Below are positions 35,374 to 45,795 of a DNA stretch of 64,000 nucleotides, piece after piece (the first letter of the stretch is position 1; each line of letters opens with the position of its first letter). The stretch lies in assembly GCF_001280505.1 (NCBI RefSeq), contig NZ_LBIO01000044.1, positions 1 through 64,000 of the forward strand. Direction: 5' to 3'. Under the pieces are notes generated by a model. It was not told where the DNA came from, searched no databases, and saw nothing but the letters and a program-made list of their open reading frames with translations. Position numbers and translations under genes: made by a program. This stretch comes from Mangrovimonas sp. TPBH4 (GTDB lineage Bacteria > Bacteroidota > Bacteroidia > Flavobacteriales > Flavobacteriaceae).

Positions 35374-36021
35374 TTATAACTTTCCTGTTTTGTGCATCCC
35401 GTATAGTATGACAATAGGAACGGCCAATAACAAGACCATCGATCGATTGACGTCTAATAAATAAGGGGCCAAAATTAGGGTTACCAAATAACCGCCAACA
35501 GCCCCACCAAAATGGGCATCATGACCAATATTTCCAACTTTGTTTTTCATTCCGTAGATGGAATACAACAAATAACCTATACCGAATATATAGGCAGGAA
35601 TTGGAATAGGAATAAAAAACATATACAAGCTCATTCCTGGCTCCAACAAAATTGCGGAATACAAGACCCCGGTTACTGCCCCACTAGCACCAACTGCACT
35701 ATAATAATATTCATCCTTATGAAAAAATAGGGAAAACAAGCTTCCCAAGATCAAACTACAGATATAAATAATGATAAAATGAAGTGTTCCAAGATAGTTA
35801 ATTACCACATCGGCAAAAAAGTACAAGGTAAACATGTTAAAAAACAAATGAGCTGTATCCACATGCAAAAACCCCGAACTGAACATCCTGATCTGCTCTC
35901 CCCTCTTGATGCCTCCTACATTAAATTTATAGCGTTCAAAAAAGCCGTAATCTCCAAAACCTTTATAAGAAACTATTACATTGGCCGCAATGATAATGAT
36001 GGTCACTAAACTTAAATTCAT
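35374..36021 (-). CDS. Rhomboid-family intramembrane serine protease
   Basis: This 215-residue, six-helix membrane protease cuts transmembrane segments. The nucleophile Ser113 lies in GASGAVTG, and the partner His170 lies in AHFGGAVGGY. The loop-1 region (RGEQIRMFSSGFLHVDTAHLFFNM) has the conserved helix with His and Asn. The start at 36021 (MNLSLVT) leads straight into the first helix. An upstream in-frame ATG at 36117 would overlap the divergent acyltransferase gene by 34 bp and adds 32 atypical residues. Substrates are unknown. Confidence 0.9.
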   Translation of the reverse strand: MNLSLVTIIIIAANVIVSYKGFGDYGFFERYKFNVGGIKRGEQIRMFSSGFLHVDTAHLFFNMFTLYFFADVVINYLGTLHFIIIYICSLILGSLFSLFFHKDEYYYSAVGASGAVTGVLYSAILLEPGMSLYMFFIPIPIPAYIFGIGYLLYSIYGMKNKVGNIGHDAHFGGAVGGYLVTLILAPYLLDVNRSMVLLLAVPIVILYGMHKTGKL

Positions 36022-36083
36022 AAACTCAAGAGGTATATTTATATTATAGCATATATTTGCTCCTGCAAATCTAATACTAAAAA

Positions 36084-36977
36084 ATGCAATTTCTTGTCTA
36101 CATTTTGGTTTACCCAATTATCTGGTTCATTTCCAAACTTCCTTTTAGACTCCTTTACGCCCTCTCCGACTGTATTTTCGTTCTGCTATACTACGTTGTG
36201 GGCTACCGCAAAAAAGTAGTGAAAGAAAATCTCAATTTGGTATTCCCCAATAAGTCCAAAGAAGAAATCAACACCATTACCAAGAAGTTTTACCATCATT
36301 TATGTGATATGATTGTAGAAGCGCTTAAATCGATGTCGATTACTGAGAAAGAAATGAGAAAACGCTTCACATTTACCAATGTAGATCTTATTTTGGATAC
36401 TGTAAACAATGGAAAAAGTATTGCCTTAATGTGTGCACACTACGGAAGTTGGGAATGGATTTTTGTATTGCAAACCTATTGCGACGTTAAAGGCTATGCT
36501 GTGTACAAACGTTTGGAGAACAAATATTTTGACAGGTTGGTCAAAAAAATCAGAGCCAAATACAACAGTTATTTAATTACTACCAAGGAAACCATTCCGG
36601 TTTTGATGAAAGCCAAGGCCAACAAGCAGCAAATCATTTGTGGGTTTGTAGCAGACCAAACTCCAAAACCAAGTAAGGCCTTTCATTGGGGTGACTTTAT
36701 GGACATTAAAGTACCAATGCATACAGGTGCTGAAATGTTGGCAAAGCGTCTTGATCTAGCGGTTATTTTCTTTAAAGTGAAACGCCTCAAGCGCGGGTAT
36801 TACCAAACCACTTTTGAAACCATTACCCTAAACCCGAAAGAATACGATAATTACGATATTACCGACCATTATTTCAAGTTGGTAGAAGCACAAATCGAAG
36901 AAGCCCCAGAATACTACTTGTGGACACATAAGCGTTGGAAACACCGAGACAGTGTCCCTGAGGAATATCAATCCTAA
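36084..36977 (+). CDS. LpxL/HtrB-like lipid A acyltransferase
   Basis: This 297-residue membrane-associated acyltransferase probably adds a secondary acyl chain to lipid A, or acts on a related lipid. One N-terminal hydrophobic segment (about 2-40) is followed by the catalytic HxxxxE block in CAHYGSWEW, then VADQTP and the motif region PMHTGAEMLAKR. Length is typical of Bacteroidota members. Its start lies 62 bp from the divergent rhomboid gene. Alternative: a phospholipid or ornithine-lipid acyltransferase from the same superfamily. Confidence 0.88.
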   Translation: MQFLVYILVYPIIWFISKLPFRLLYALSDCIFVLLYYVVGYRKKVVKENLNLVFPNKSKEEINTITKKFYHHLCDMIVEALKSMSITEKEMRKRFTFTNVDLILDTVNNGKSIALMCAHYGSWEWIFVLQTYCDVKGYAVYKRLENKYFDRLVKKIRAKYNSYLITTKETIPVLMKAKANKQQIICGFVADQTPKPSKAFHWGDFMDIKVPMHTGAEMLAKRLDLAVIFFKVKRLKRGYYQTTFETITLNPKEYDNYDITDHYFKLVEAQIEEAPEYYLWTHKRWKHRDSVPEEYQS

Positions 36978-36982
36978 AAATA

Positions 36983-37009
36983 AAAAGAGCTCCAAATTGG
37001 AGCTCTTTT
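36983..37009. terminator. Bidirectional terminator between the acyltransferase and glmM
   Basis: AAAAGAGCTCC and GGAGCTCTTTT pair around a short loop. It lies 5 bp after the acyltransferase stop and 21 bp after the convergent glmM stop. Confidence 0.8.
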
Positions 37010-37030
37010 ATTTCATATAAACACAAGCTT

Positions 37031-38419
37031 TTAGCTATTAGCAATTGCCTTGATTTCAGCAATAAATCTATCGGCTAAAGTATCCGCTTCTTCTTGTGAA
37101 GGAGCTTCTGTATAGATTCTAATGATAGGCTCCGTGTTACTTTTTCTTAAATGCACCCATGAGTTTGCAAAGTCGATCTTTACACCATCAATAGTTGTGA
37201 TTTTTTCACTGGCATACGTTTCTGCCATGGTTTTCAAAATAGCATCCACATCCAAATCTGGGGTCAACTCTATTTTCTTTTTGCTCATAAAGTAGTTTGG
37301 ATAAGAGGCTCTTAAATCACTAACCGATAATTTCTTTTCTGCCAACAAACTCAAGAACAAAGCAATCCCTACCAAAGCATCCCTTCCGTAATGCAATTCA
37401 GGATAAATGATGCCACCATTACCTTCGCCTCCAATAATGGCATTGTTTTGTTTCATCAATTCCACAACGTTCACTTCCCCAACAGCACTGGCCTCATAAG
37501 TCCCACCGTGTTGTTTGGTGACATCATTCAAAGCTCGCGTAGAACTCATATTGCTTACGGTATTCCCAGGTGTTTTACCCAACACATAATCGGCACAGGC
37601 CACAAGGGTATATTCCTCCCCAAACATCTCGCCTCGCTCATCCATAAAGGCCAAACGGTCTACATCTGGATCTACCACAATACCCAAATCGGCATGTTCT
37701 TTAACCACAGCTTCAGAAAGATCGGTTAAATGTTCTTTCAGTGGTTCTGGGTTGTGCGGGAAATGCCCATTAGGCTCACAATACAATTTTACGGTTTCCA
37801 CTCCCAAACGCTCCAACAACAAAGGCACGGCTATTCCTCCCGTTGAATTTACACCATCTACAACCACTTTAAATTTAGCCGCCTTAATGGCATTGGCATC
37901 CACCAAATTCAATTTCAAAACTTCATCGATATGCATGTCGATATAGGCATCGTTTTTAGTGATATACCCTAAACTGTCCACATCAGCAAAAGTCATACGG
38001 TCCTGTTCGGCAATTTCCAAAATTTTAGCGCCTTCAGCACCATTTAAAAATTCACCTTTGGCATTCAATAATTTTAGGGCATTCCATTGTTTTGGGTTAT
38101 GACTCGCCGTAAGGATGATTCCCCCATCGGCATGTTCCAAAGGCACTGCTACCTCCACCGTTGGGGTGGTAGACAAGCCTAAGTCCACTACATGGATCCC
38201 AAGCCCTACCAAAGTGTTCATCACCAAATTTTGAATCATGTCTCCCGAAATTCTGGCATCTCTTCCAACTACTACTGTATGCTGATCTTTTTGACGTTGT
38301 TGTTTGAGCCAAGTACCATAAGCCGAAGCAAATTTTACGGCATCAATCGGTGTTAAATTATCACCAACTGCACCGCCGATAGTACCACGAATTCCTGAAA
38401 TTGATTTTATAAGTGTCAT
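37031..38419 (-). CDS. glmM: Phosphoglucosamine mutase
   Basis: This 462-residue alpha-D-phosphohexomutase probably converts glucosamine-6-phosphate to glucosamine-1-phosphate for peptidoglycan and LPS. The start (SISGIRGTIGG) is the GlmM-like SGxRG motif. The phosphoserine loop is TASHNPKQWNALK, the metal loop is VDPDVDRLAFMDE, the sugar-binding loop is GGEGNGG, and the phosphate-binding region is RKSNTEPIIRIY. The superfamily includes phosphomannomutase and phosphoglucomutase, so the exact sugar is inferred. A promoter lies at 38442-38468. Confidence 0.9.
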   Translation of the reverse strand: MTLIKSISGIRGTIGGAVGDNLTPIDAVKFASAYGTWLKQQRQKDQHTVVVGRDARISGDMIQNLVMNTLVGLGIHVVDLGLSTTPTVEVAVPLEHADGGIILTASHNPKQWNALKLLNAKGEFLNGAEGAKILEIAEQDRMTFADVDSLGYITKNDAYIDMHIDEVLKLNLVDANAIKAAKFKVVVDGVNSTGGIAVPLLLERLGVETVKLYCEPNGHFPHNPEPLKEHLTDLSEAVVKEHADLGIVVDPDVDRLAFMDERGEMFGEEYTLVACADYVLGKTPGNTVSNMSSTRALNDVTKQHGGTYEASAVGEVNVVELMKQNNAIIGGEGNGGIIYPELHYGRDALVGIALFLSLLAEKKLSVSDLRASYPNYFMSKKKIELTPDLDVDAILKTMAETYASEKITTIDGVKIDFANSWVHLRKSNTEPIIRIYTEAPSQEEADTLADRFIAEIKAIANS

Positions 38420-38441
38420 ATGTTTGTATTCTTGATTTCAG

Positions 38442-38468
38442 CAAAGATAACAATTCAAATTCTTAAAA
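38442..38468 (-). promoter_or_regulatory. Promoter of glmM
   Basis: Reading the minus strand: TTTT (38465-38468), 15 bp, then TATCTTTG (38442-38449), a full TAnnTTTG match, 22 bp before the start codon. Confidence 0.5.
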
Positions 38469-38508
38469 CTATCGGCAAAGTATCGCTTCTAATTTGTAAA
38501 TTACCCTA

Positions 38509-39117
38509 ATGAATTTTCTCGCACATATCTATCTTTCTGGGGACGACGAACTTATCCGCATTGGTAATTTTATGGCCGATGGCATTAAAGGTTCCCAATA
38601 CAAAAATTTCCCTACAGACATTCAAATTGGTATTTTACTGCACCGTGAAATCGACACCTTTACAGACTCGCATCCCATTGTGAGACAGAGCACCAAACGC
38701 TTGCACCCTAATTACAGCCACTACAGCTCTGTGATTGTGGATATTCTTTACGATCATTTTTTGGCCCGAAACTGGACACGCTATTCCGATACGCCTTTGA
38801 GCGTTTTTGTAGATGATTTTTATGACAGCCTTACCAACAATGGAGAATTGCTCACCTCTAGGATAAAACATTTAACTCCCTATATGATTGCCGATAATTG
38901 GCTCCTAAGCTATGCCAAAATTGAAGGGATACAGCGGGTTTTGAACGGTATGAACAGACGTACCAACCATAAATCCGGAATGCATACGGCCACCTACGAA
39001 CTGAAACTATATTACACTGAATTTGAAACTGAATTCACCGAGTTCTTTGAGGAACTCAGGGCTTTTTCCAACAACAAGCTCCATCAATTGCAACAACAAT
39101 ACTATCCTTCTCCATGA
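38509..39117 (+). CDS. acpH: Acyl carrier protein phosphodiesterase
   Basis: This 202-residue HD-type hydrolase removes the 4-phosphopantetheine arm from acyl carrier protein. It starts with the family block MNFLAHIYLSGDDELIRIGNFMADGIKG and continues with GILLHREIDTFTDSHP and VDILYDHFLARNW, where the His and Asp residues bind metal. Length is standard. Its stop overlaps the start of the gamma-glutamyltransferase gene (ATGA at 39114-39117), so the two are translationally coupled. No functional link between them is known to me. Confidence 0.92.
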   Translation: MNFLAHIYLSGDDELIRIGNFMADGIKGSQYKNFPTDIQIGILLHREIDTFTDSHPIVRQSTKRLHPNYSHYSSVIVDILYDHFLARNWTRYSDTPLSVFVDDFYDSLTNNGELLTSRIKHLTPYMIADNWLLSYAKIEGIQRVLNGMNRRTNHKSGMHTATYELKLYYTEFETEFTEFFEELRAFSNNKLHQLQQQYYPSP

Positions 39118-40802
39118 AACAACTTTTGCCCTACATACTCCTCAGTATTTTTATATTTTCCTGCACTAAATCTTCCAAAAATTCCCCAAGAGGGTTGGTT
39201 ACTGAAAACGCTATGGTGGTTTCCGCAAGAGAAGAAGCCTCCAAAATTGGGGTAGAAATTCTGAAAAAAGGCGGCAATGCTTTCGACGCTATGATGGCTA
39301 CCGAAATGGCTTTGGCTGTCACCTTTCCCTATGCAGGAAATTTAGGTGGTGGCGGGTTTATGGTCTACCGATTGAACACTGGAGAAACAGGTGCTTTGGA
39401 TTTTCGGGAAAAGGCCCCCTTAGCAGCCTCTAGAGATATGTATTTGGATTCTCTTGGCAATGTCATTCCCAACAAAAGTACGGTTGGCGCTTTTGCGGTT
39501 GGTGTCCCCGGTACTGTTGCTGGTTTGTTTACAGCTCATGAAAAATTTGGTTCACTTCCTGTGAAAGACATTTTAGCCCCTGTGATTGAACTGGCAAAGA
39601 AAGGGTTTAAGGTCACCAAATACCAAGAAGAACGCTTCGATACCTACGACAGTATTTTTAAAGCGGTAAACGGAAAAGACATCTTGTATTCATCCGCGAT
39701 TAAAGCTGGAGATACCATTAAAAATATGGCCCTCGCCAACACTTTGAAACGCATTGCCCAAAATGGCAAAAAAGAATTCTACGAAGGCCAAACTGGCCAG
39801 CAACTAGTGAAATATTTGCAGGAAAAGGGAGGCATCATCACCATAGAAGATTTAGCGCTATACGAAGCTAAGTGGCGTGACCCCATTACATTTCAGTATA
39901 AAGATTTACAGATTAGCTCCATGTCTCCTCCATCCAGCGGCGGTATTTGTTTGGGACAGATCCTGAAAATGGTCGAGCCCTTCGACCTCAAATCTTATGG
40001 TCATAATTCCCTAAAAACCATTCAAGTTTTGGTTGAATCCGAACGGCGAGCCTATGCCGATAGAAGTTTTTATTTGGGAGATCCCGATTTTGTTGAGATC
40101 CCAACCGAAACACTTTTGGATACTGACTATTTAAAAGAACGCATGGCCAATTTTTCTTTTGAAACCCCCACCAAATCTGAAGAACTTTCCTATGGCAATA
40201 TTACCGGTTTTGGCAGCAATGAAACCACTCATTATTCTATTGTAGATGCTTTTGGAAATGCGGTATCAGTCACAACTACCCTTAACGGAGCATATGGCTC
40301 CAAACTGTATGTGGATGAACTTGGTTTTTTCCTAAACAACGAAATGGACGATTTTAGCAGTAAACCGGGAGTCCCCAACAGCTATGGCCTCTTAGGCGCC
40401 GAAGCCAACAGCATTGCCCCACAAAAAAGGATGCTAAGCGCCATGACTCCAACCATTATAGAAAAAAACGGAAAACTGTTTATGGTGTTGGGCACACCAG
40501 GAGGCTCCACCATCATTACTTCGGTGTTGCAAACTATTTTAAATGTTGAAGAATTTCGAATGGGCATGCAGGAAGCTGTAGATGCCCCGCGTTTTCACCA
40601 CCAATGGTTACCAGATGAAATTAGAATGGAGGTGAATTTATTTCCAGAATCCCTTAAAAGCCAACTCGAAACCCACGGCTACCCTATCAATGAAAAAGCG
40701 CCTCCAATCTCCGCTAGGGTTGATGCAATTTTAGTCCTTGACAACGGTAATTTGGAAGCCGGGGCGGATCACAGAGGCGACGATACTGCGGCTGGTTATT
40801 AA
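39114..40802 (+). CDS. ggt: Gamma-glutamyltransferase, lipoprotein
   Basis: This 562-residue N-terminal nucleophile hydrolase splits glutathione and other gamma-glutamyl compounds outside the cytoplasm. A lipobox (FIFSC) makes it a likely lipoprotein. The precursor should cut itself before the catalytic Thr in ETTHYSIVD (around residues 371-372), giving large and small subunits. GNLGGGGFMVYR, DFREKAPL, SPPSSGGICLGQ and the small-subunit glycine pair in LGTPGGSTIIT fit the family. It is coupled by a 4-bp overlap to acpH. The C-terminus GADHRGDDTAAGY is typical. Confidence 0.95.
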   Translation: MKQLLPYILLSIFIFSCTKSSKNSPRGLVTENAMVVSAREEASKIGVEILKKGGNAFDAMMATEMALAVTFPYAGNLGGGGFMVYRLNTGETGALDFREKAPLAASRDMYLDSLGNVIPNKSTVGAFAVGVPGTVAGLFTAHEKFGSLPVKDILAPVIELAKKGFKVTKYQEERFDTYDSIFKAVNGKDILYSSAIKAGDTIKNMALANTLKRIAQNGKKEFYEGQTGQQLVKYLQEKGGIITIEDLALYEAKWRDPITFQYKDLQISSMSPPSSGGICLGQILKMVEPFDLKSYGHNSLKTIQVLVESERRAYADRSFYLGDPDFVEIPTETLLDTDYLKERMANFSFETPTKSEELSYGNITGFGSNETTHYSIVDAFGNAVSVTTTLNGAYGSKLYVDELGFFLNNEMDDFSSKPGVPNSYGLLGAEANSIAPQKRMLSAMTPTIIEKNGKLFMVLGTPGGSTIITSVLQTILNVEEFRMGMQEAVDAPRFHHQWLPDEIRMEVNLFPESLKSQLETHGYPINEKAPPISARVDAILVLDNGNLEAGADHRGDDTAAGY

Positions 40803-40959
40803 TCGATGCATTTGGATGCTGAGCGTATTAATTTAAAACAATCAAAAAAAAACTATTACATTTAAAAGAAAACTGCTTCAGAAAAAGTCTTCTAAGTAGG
40901 GAATTCCGAGATATGCCTCAAAACCTTAAAATCTCTAGTAAAGATCAAAACCAACGTGT

Positions 40960-41661
40960 ATGCGATTGAGCAAGCCCTTGAAAATAATCTTAGGTGTCAT
41001 CATCTTTTTTACTTTGCCTAGCCTCTTGCTCTTTGGTTTCGCCTACTTTAAATATGGCGAACCTTTGCCTGTAGCTTCCCAAAGTGAAGCTGCCGATATT
41101 ATGGCAAAAAAAATGTTGGACGCACTTAATTATGAAGCATACAAAGAAACAAACTTTATTGAGTGGACCCACAAGAAACGTCGACATTACAAATGGAAAA
41201 AAAAGGAAGGCAGTTGTACAGTTTACTGGAAAGACTACAAAGTAGACCTAAACCTTTCCGATTATAACAAAAGTAAATGTTACGTGCATAATTTTCAGGT
41301 TGAAGGGGACACTGGCGATGACCTGCTGGAAGACGCTATTTCCTATTTTGAAAATGATTCTTTTTGGTTGGTAGCGCCCTATACCATTTTTGATGAAGGC
41401 GTTACTAGAAGCATCGTAACTCTGGAAGATGGCAGCAAAGGCTTAATGGCCACCTACTCCCCCAAAGAATCCTATGTATGGAAACTGGACACCGATAACG
41501 TTCCAAAAAGCTTAAAAATGTGGACCAACAAACTTCCTTTTGGAGGTATTGAAATGTCTTGGAAAGATTGGACCACCACCGAAAGTGGGGCCCAATTGCC
41601 TACCTTTCACAAATTCTTGGTATTTGGAATCCAACTTAACCATATTACGGCTACCAAATAA
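40960..41661 (+). CDS. Membrane-anchored conserved hypothetical protein
   Basis: This 233-residue protein has one N-terminal transmembrane helix (about 8-28) and a soluble part rich in Trp, Lys and aromatic residues (NFIEWTHKKRRHYKWKKKEG; PFGGIEMSWKDW). The charge pattern suggests the soluble part lies outside the cytoplasm. The alternating pattern suggests a beta-rich fold, perhaps a lipid- or lipoprotein-binding shape, but I do not recognise a family. It ends 2 bp from the convergent gene at 41664. Function unknown. Confidence 0.75.
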   Translation: MRLSKPLKIILGVIIFFTLPSLLLFGFAYFKYGEPLPVASQSEAADIMAKKMLDALNYEAYKETNFIEWTHKKRRHYKWKKKEGSCTVYWKDYKVDLNLSDYNKSKCYVHNFQVEGDTGDDLLEDAISYFENDSFWLVAPYTIFDEGVTRSIVTLEDGSKGLMATYSPKESYVWKLDTDNVPKSLKMWTNKLPFGGIEMSWKDWTTTESGAQLPTFHKFLVFGIQLNHITATK

Positions 41662-41663
41662 CC

Positions 41664-42191
41664 CTACTTTGCAGATTTCTGACCTACGAATTGATGATTT
41701 TTCAACTTAAACAAGACATTAAAAGTAGTTAAGCTCCCATAAATACGGGTAATGTATTGCTGTAAATCTATCTTTTCGGCCTCATCCAAATTACTACTAT
41801 TGATCTTTTGTTCCATTACTCGCAAGCGATCACGCACCATGGTAATTTTATGGAAAAAACTGTCAATTGGAATTTCCTTACTTTGCAACGAATTATCTTC
41901 TGGTTGCAAAATCATGGTCCCTCCTTTCCATTTATCACCAATTGGCACCACTTCGGTCACATCACTCCAACGTTTTAAAATTTGCACCAAGCTACTCTCC
42001 ACTTCAACAAAACTAATGGTGTCCACATCATCTTCCATAGCTTCGATAATTTCAAACTCACTATCCAAATCAATCGTTTCCAATCCATTTTCAATAAAAG
42101 TCACCCAATAATGCTTGGAAGTCACGTTGGTTACGACCCCTTTTCCCAATTCCGGATGGTCTATTCTAGACCCTATTCCCAATAATTTCAT
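41664..42191 (-). CDS. Conserved hypothetical protein with small N-terminal beta domain
   Basis: This 175-residue cytoplasmic protein begins with a pattern like the small Tudor/KOW-like barrel found at the C-terminus of UvrD-type helicases (GIGSRIDHPELGKGVVTNV...YWVTFIENGLETIDLDS). An acidic middle and a helical C-terminal domain (FFHKITMVRDRLRVMEQKI, then EKIDLQQYITRIYGSLTTF) follow. No catalytic motif is visible. It lies back to back with uvrA (266 bp apart, divergent). A nucleic-acid-linked role is a guess from the barrel-like start and neighbour. Confidence 0.72.
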   Translation of the reverse strand: MKLLGIGSRIDHPELGKGVVTNVTSKHYWVTFIENGLETIDLDSEFEIIEAMEDDVDTISFVEVESSLVQILKRWSDVTEVVPIGDKWKGGTMILQPEDNSLQSKEIPIDSFFHKITMVRDRLRVMEQKINSSNLDEAEKIDLQQYITRIYGSLTTFNVLFKLKNHQFVGQKSAK

Positions 42192-42410
42192 ATGCTTTAT
42201 TTTTCGACCTGTTTTTCACAGGTTTTGATTAATTTTTAAATATAGTTGACACATTAACTATGCACCAGCACAAGTATAACAATTTTTGAGGCATTTTCTA
42301 AGAGCTTTAAACCTGAATACAGTAGTTTTTCACTGTTTTAATTGGCTTTAAAAACAGAACTTATCTACCTCAGTTATACAATAATTAACAGTATACAAAA
42401 TAAGGGATAC

Positions 42411-42441
42411 TTCCTTTTTCAGTTCATAATCTGTACCTTTG
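42411..42441 (+). promoter_or_regulatory. Promoter of uvrA
   Basis: TACCTTTG (42434-42441) matches TAnnTTTG, 16 bp before the start. A T-rich -33-like stretch spans 42411-42419. No LexA-type palindrome was recognised. Confidence 0.45.
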
Positions 42442-42457
42442 CAACTTTGCCAATTTT

Positions 42458-45289
42458 ATGAGCGCATTTGAAGAACATATTGAAGTTAAGGGTGCCCGTG
42501 TGCACAATTTAAAAAACATCGATGTTACCATCCCAAGGGAGCAGTTGGTAGTCATTACTGGACTTTCTGGAAGTGGGAAGTCGTCTTTGGCTTTCGACAC
42601 CATTTATGCCGAAGGACAGCGTCGCTATATTGAAACCTTTTCGGCCTATGCCCGCCAATTTTTGGGTGGCTTGGAACGCCCCGATGTAGATAAGATTGAC
42701 GGCCTTTCCCCTGTGATTGCCATAGAGCAAAAAACCACCAGTAAATCGCCAAGATCCACCGTGGGAACCATCACCGAGATTTATGATTTCTTAAGGCTCC
42801 TTTTTGCCAGGGCTAGTGATGCCTATAGCTACAACACGGGTGAAAAAATGGTGAGCTATAGCGATGAGCAAATCAAAGCACTTATTACTGAAAGTTATGA
42901 AGGCAAACGCATCAATATTTTGGCGCCGGTCATCAGATCGCGGAAAGGACACTACCGTGAGCTATTCGAGCAGATTGCCAAACAAGGCTTTGTAAAAGTA
43001 CGTACTGATGGAGAAATTAAGGATCTTGTGAAAGGCATGAAACTTGACCGCTACAAAACTCATGATATCGAGATTGTCATTGATAGATTAAAAATTGATG
43101 CTTCGGCCGACAACGATAAACGCTTGACAGAAACCATCAATACAGCCATGTACCATGGTGATGATGTCTTGATGATTTTGGACCAAGATACTCAGGAAGC
43201 CCGTTATTTCAGTAGAAATTTAATGTGTCCGTCTTCTGGTATTTCTTACCCCAATCCAGAACCCAACAACTTTTCATTCAACTCTCCTAAAGGCGCCTGC
43301 CCAAAGTGTAATGGAATTGGAAGACTGTATCAAGTCAATGAAAAGAAAATTGTTCCAGACGATACACTTTCCATTAAAAATGGCGCTTTAGCGCCTCATG
43401 GACCACAAAAAAACAGTTGGATTTTCAAACAATTGGAAGTTATTGGTCAACGCTTTAATTTCGATCTTAACACCCCTTATAAAGACATTCCCGAGGAAGC
43501 CCAACAAATGATTCTTTATGGAGGCAATGAAAAGTTCTCAATTGAAAGTAAAACATTAGGTGTCACCCGTGATTACAAAATTGATTTTGAAGGGGTCGCC
43601 AAATTTATAGAAAGTCAGTACCATAATTCCGATTCTACCTCCCTAAAAAGATGGGCCAAGGAATATATGGACAAAGTGGTTTGTGACGAATGTGAAGGAT
43701 CTCGACTGAGAAAAGAATCCCTATATTTCAAGGTCAACGGATTGAGCATTGCCGATTTGGCACATAAAGACATTGTAGATCTGTCCCAATGGTTTGCAGA
43801 TTTACACAATCACATTAGTGAGAAGCAACTTAAAATTTCGGAAGAAATCATTAAGGAAATCAAGGCCCGTCTTCAGTTTTTATTGGATGTGGGATTGGAT
43901 TACCTGTCCTTGAACCGCAGCTCAAAATCGCTATCTGGAGGCGAAGCGCAGCGTATTCGCTTGGCCACACAAATTGGTTCACAATTGGTAGGGGTGCTTT
44001 ATATCTTGGATGAACCAAGTATAGGATTACACCAACGGGACAACGAGAAATTGATCAATTCCCTAGTATCCCTTAGAGATATTGGAAATTCGGTAATTGT
44101 GGTAGAACACGACAAGGACATGATAGAACGCGCCGATTATGTAATCGATATTGGTCCGAAAGCAGGAAAACACGGCGGAGAAATCATTAGTATTGGCACT
44201 CCCGAAGAATTAAAAACCCATCATAGCCTTACCGCAGATTACCTTAATGGATGTAAGGAAATTGAAATTCCAAAAAAGCGCCGTGAAGGCAATGGAAAAT
44301 CCATAGAATTGAAAGGCTGTTCAGGAAACAACCTCAAAAATGTATCGGTGACCTTTCCATTAGGAAAAATGATAGGTGTTACCGGAGTTTCTGGAAGCGG
44401 AAAATCCACATTAGTTAACGAGACCCTCTACCCTATTATGAATGCCCATTATTTTAACGGGGTTAAAAAACCGATGCCTTATAAAAGCATCAAAGGATTG
44501 GAGCATATTGACAAAGTTATCGATATCAACCAATCCCCTATTGGACGTACTCCAAGAAGTAACCCAGCCACTTACACAGGGACCTTTAGTGAAATACGCA
44601 GTTTATTTGCCAAAGTTCCGGAAGCCATGATTAGAGGCTACAAACCAGGGCGTTTTAGCTTCAATGTAAAAGGAGGCCGTTGTGAAACTTGTCAAGGAGG
44701 TGGACTTCGAGTGATTGAAATGAACTTTTTACCGGATGTGTATGTGGAATGTGAAACCTGTCAAGGCAAGCGTTTCAACAGGGAAACTTTAGAAATCCGT
44801 TACAAAGGCAAATCGATTAGTGATGTCTTGAACATGACCATTAATGAAGCGGCAGAGTTTTTTGAGCACATTCCAAAAATCCACAAAAAGCTTAAAACCA
44901 TAAAGGATGTTGGTTTGGGATACATTACTCTTGGGCAGCAAAGTACAACGCTTTCTGGAGGAGAAGCCCAACGCATAAAATTGGCCACAGAATTGAGCAA
45001 ACGCGATACAGGAAACACTTTTTACATTTTAGACGAGCCAACTACAGGATTGCACTTTGAAGATATTAGGGTATTGATGTTGGTCCTCAATAAACTGGTA
45101 GACAAAGGGAATACTGTATTGATCATAGAACACAACCTAGATGTCATTAAAACCGTAGACCATATTATCGATGTGGGCTATGAAGGTGGAAAAGGTGGAG
45201 GACAGATTATTGCCAAAGGTACTCCTGAAGAACTAATTAAAAACAAAAAGAGCCATACGGCAAGGTTTCTTAAGAAAGAACTGGAATAA
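42458..45289 (+). CDS. uvrA: Excinuclease ABC subunit A
   Basis: This 943-residue damage-recognition ATPase of nucleotide excision repair has two ABC modules. Walker A motifs are GLSGSGKSS (N-terminal) and GVSGSGKST (about residue 643). Signatures are [14 protein letters not shown] and [14 protein letters not shown]. Zinc motifs are CPSS...CPKC in the first module and CETCQGGG...CETCQG in the second. [14 protein letters not shown] and [14 protein letters not shown] are the Walker B/D-loop segments. Length is standard, so it is a class I UvrA with both modules intact. Confidence 0.97.
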   Translation: MSAFEEHIEVKGARVHNLKNIDVTIPREQLVVITGLSGSGKSSLAFDTIYAEGQRRYIETFSAYARQFLGGLERPDVDKIDGLSPVIAIEQKTTSKSPRSTVGTITEIYDFLRLLFARASDAYSYNTGEKMVSYSDEQIKALITESYEGKRINILAPVIRSRKGHYRELFEQIAKQGFVKVRTDGEIKDLVKGMKLDRYKTHDIEIVIDRLKIDASADNDKRLTETINTAMYHGDDVLMILDQDTQEARYFSRNLMCPSSGISYPNPEPNNFSFNSPKGACPKCNGIGRLYQVNEKKIVPDDTLSIKNGALAPHGPQKNSWIFKQLEVIGQRFNFDLNTPYKDIPEEAQQMILYGGNEKFSIESKTLGVTRDYKIDFEGVAKFIESQYHNSDSTSLKRWAKEYMDKVVCDECEGSRLRKESLYFKVNGLSIADLAHKDIVDLSQWFADLHNHISEKQLKISEEIIKEIKARLQFLLDVGLDYLSLNRSSKSLSGGEAQRIRLATQIGSQLVGVLYILDEPSIGLHQRDNEKLINSLVSLRDIGNSVIVVEHDKDMIERADYVIDIGPKAGKHGGEIISIGTPEELKTHHSLTADYLNGCKEIEIPKKRREGNGKSIELKGCSGNNLKNVSVTFPLGKMIGVTGVSGSGKSTLVNETLYPIMNAHYFNGVKKPMPYKSIKGLEHIDKVIDINQSPIGRTPRSNPATYTGTFSEIRSLFAKVPEAMIRGYKPGRFSFNVKGGRCETCQGGGLRVIEMNFLPDVYVECETCQGKRFNRETLEIRYKGKSISDVLNMTINEAAEFFEHIPKIHKKLKTIKDVGLGYITLGQQSTTLSGGEAQRIKLATELSKRDTGNTFYILDEPTTGLHFEDIRVLMLVLNKLVDKGNTVLIIEHNLDVIKTVDHIIDVGYEGGKGGGQIIAKGTPEELIKNKKSHTARFLKKELE

Positions 45290-45379
45290 CATTTGTTTAT
45301 AAAAATTTAATTTTCAACAATTTAAACACATAAAAACTAAGATTTTATTATTATTTAGGAAAATTCTTTAGTATATTAG

Positions 45380-45574
<195 letters not shown>

Positions 45575-45604
45575 GACACTACTTTATAAGACTAATACTC
45601 TAAT

Positions 45605-45637
45605 GAAAAAGGCGGAACACAATCCGCCTCTTTTTTT
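45605..45637 (+). terminator. Rho-independent terminator of the 55-aa membrane protein gene
   Basis: AGGCGGA and TCCGCCT (45610-45629) form a 7-bp GC-rich stem with a 6-nt loop and a seven-T tail. Confidence 0.9.
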
Positions 45638-45795
45638 ACCCTAAAGTCACATAGCTTTAACACGCTTACCTAATTATAATTTGTATCTTGAAATCCTTAA
45701 ATGGTATAAAGTACCAAAGCTTTTGTAAAGGCCAAATTCAAAGCCCTTTCATGTTTTAGGTACTTCAATACTAATGTTATTTTAAATTTACATCT

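Noticed and set aside
35374..36117. Longer rhomboid start at 36117
   Set aside because: It overlaps the divergent acyltransferase gene and adds 32 residues that do not fit the family; the start at 36021 leads directly into the first membrane helix.
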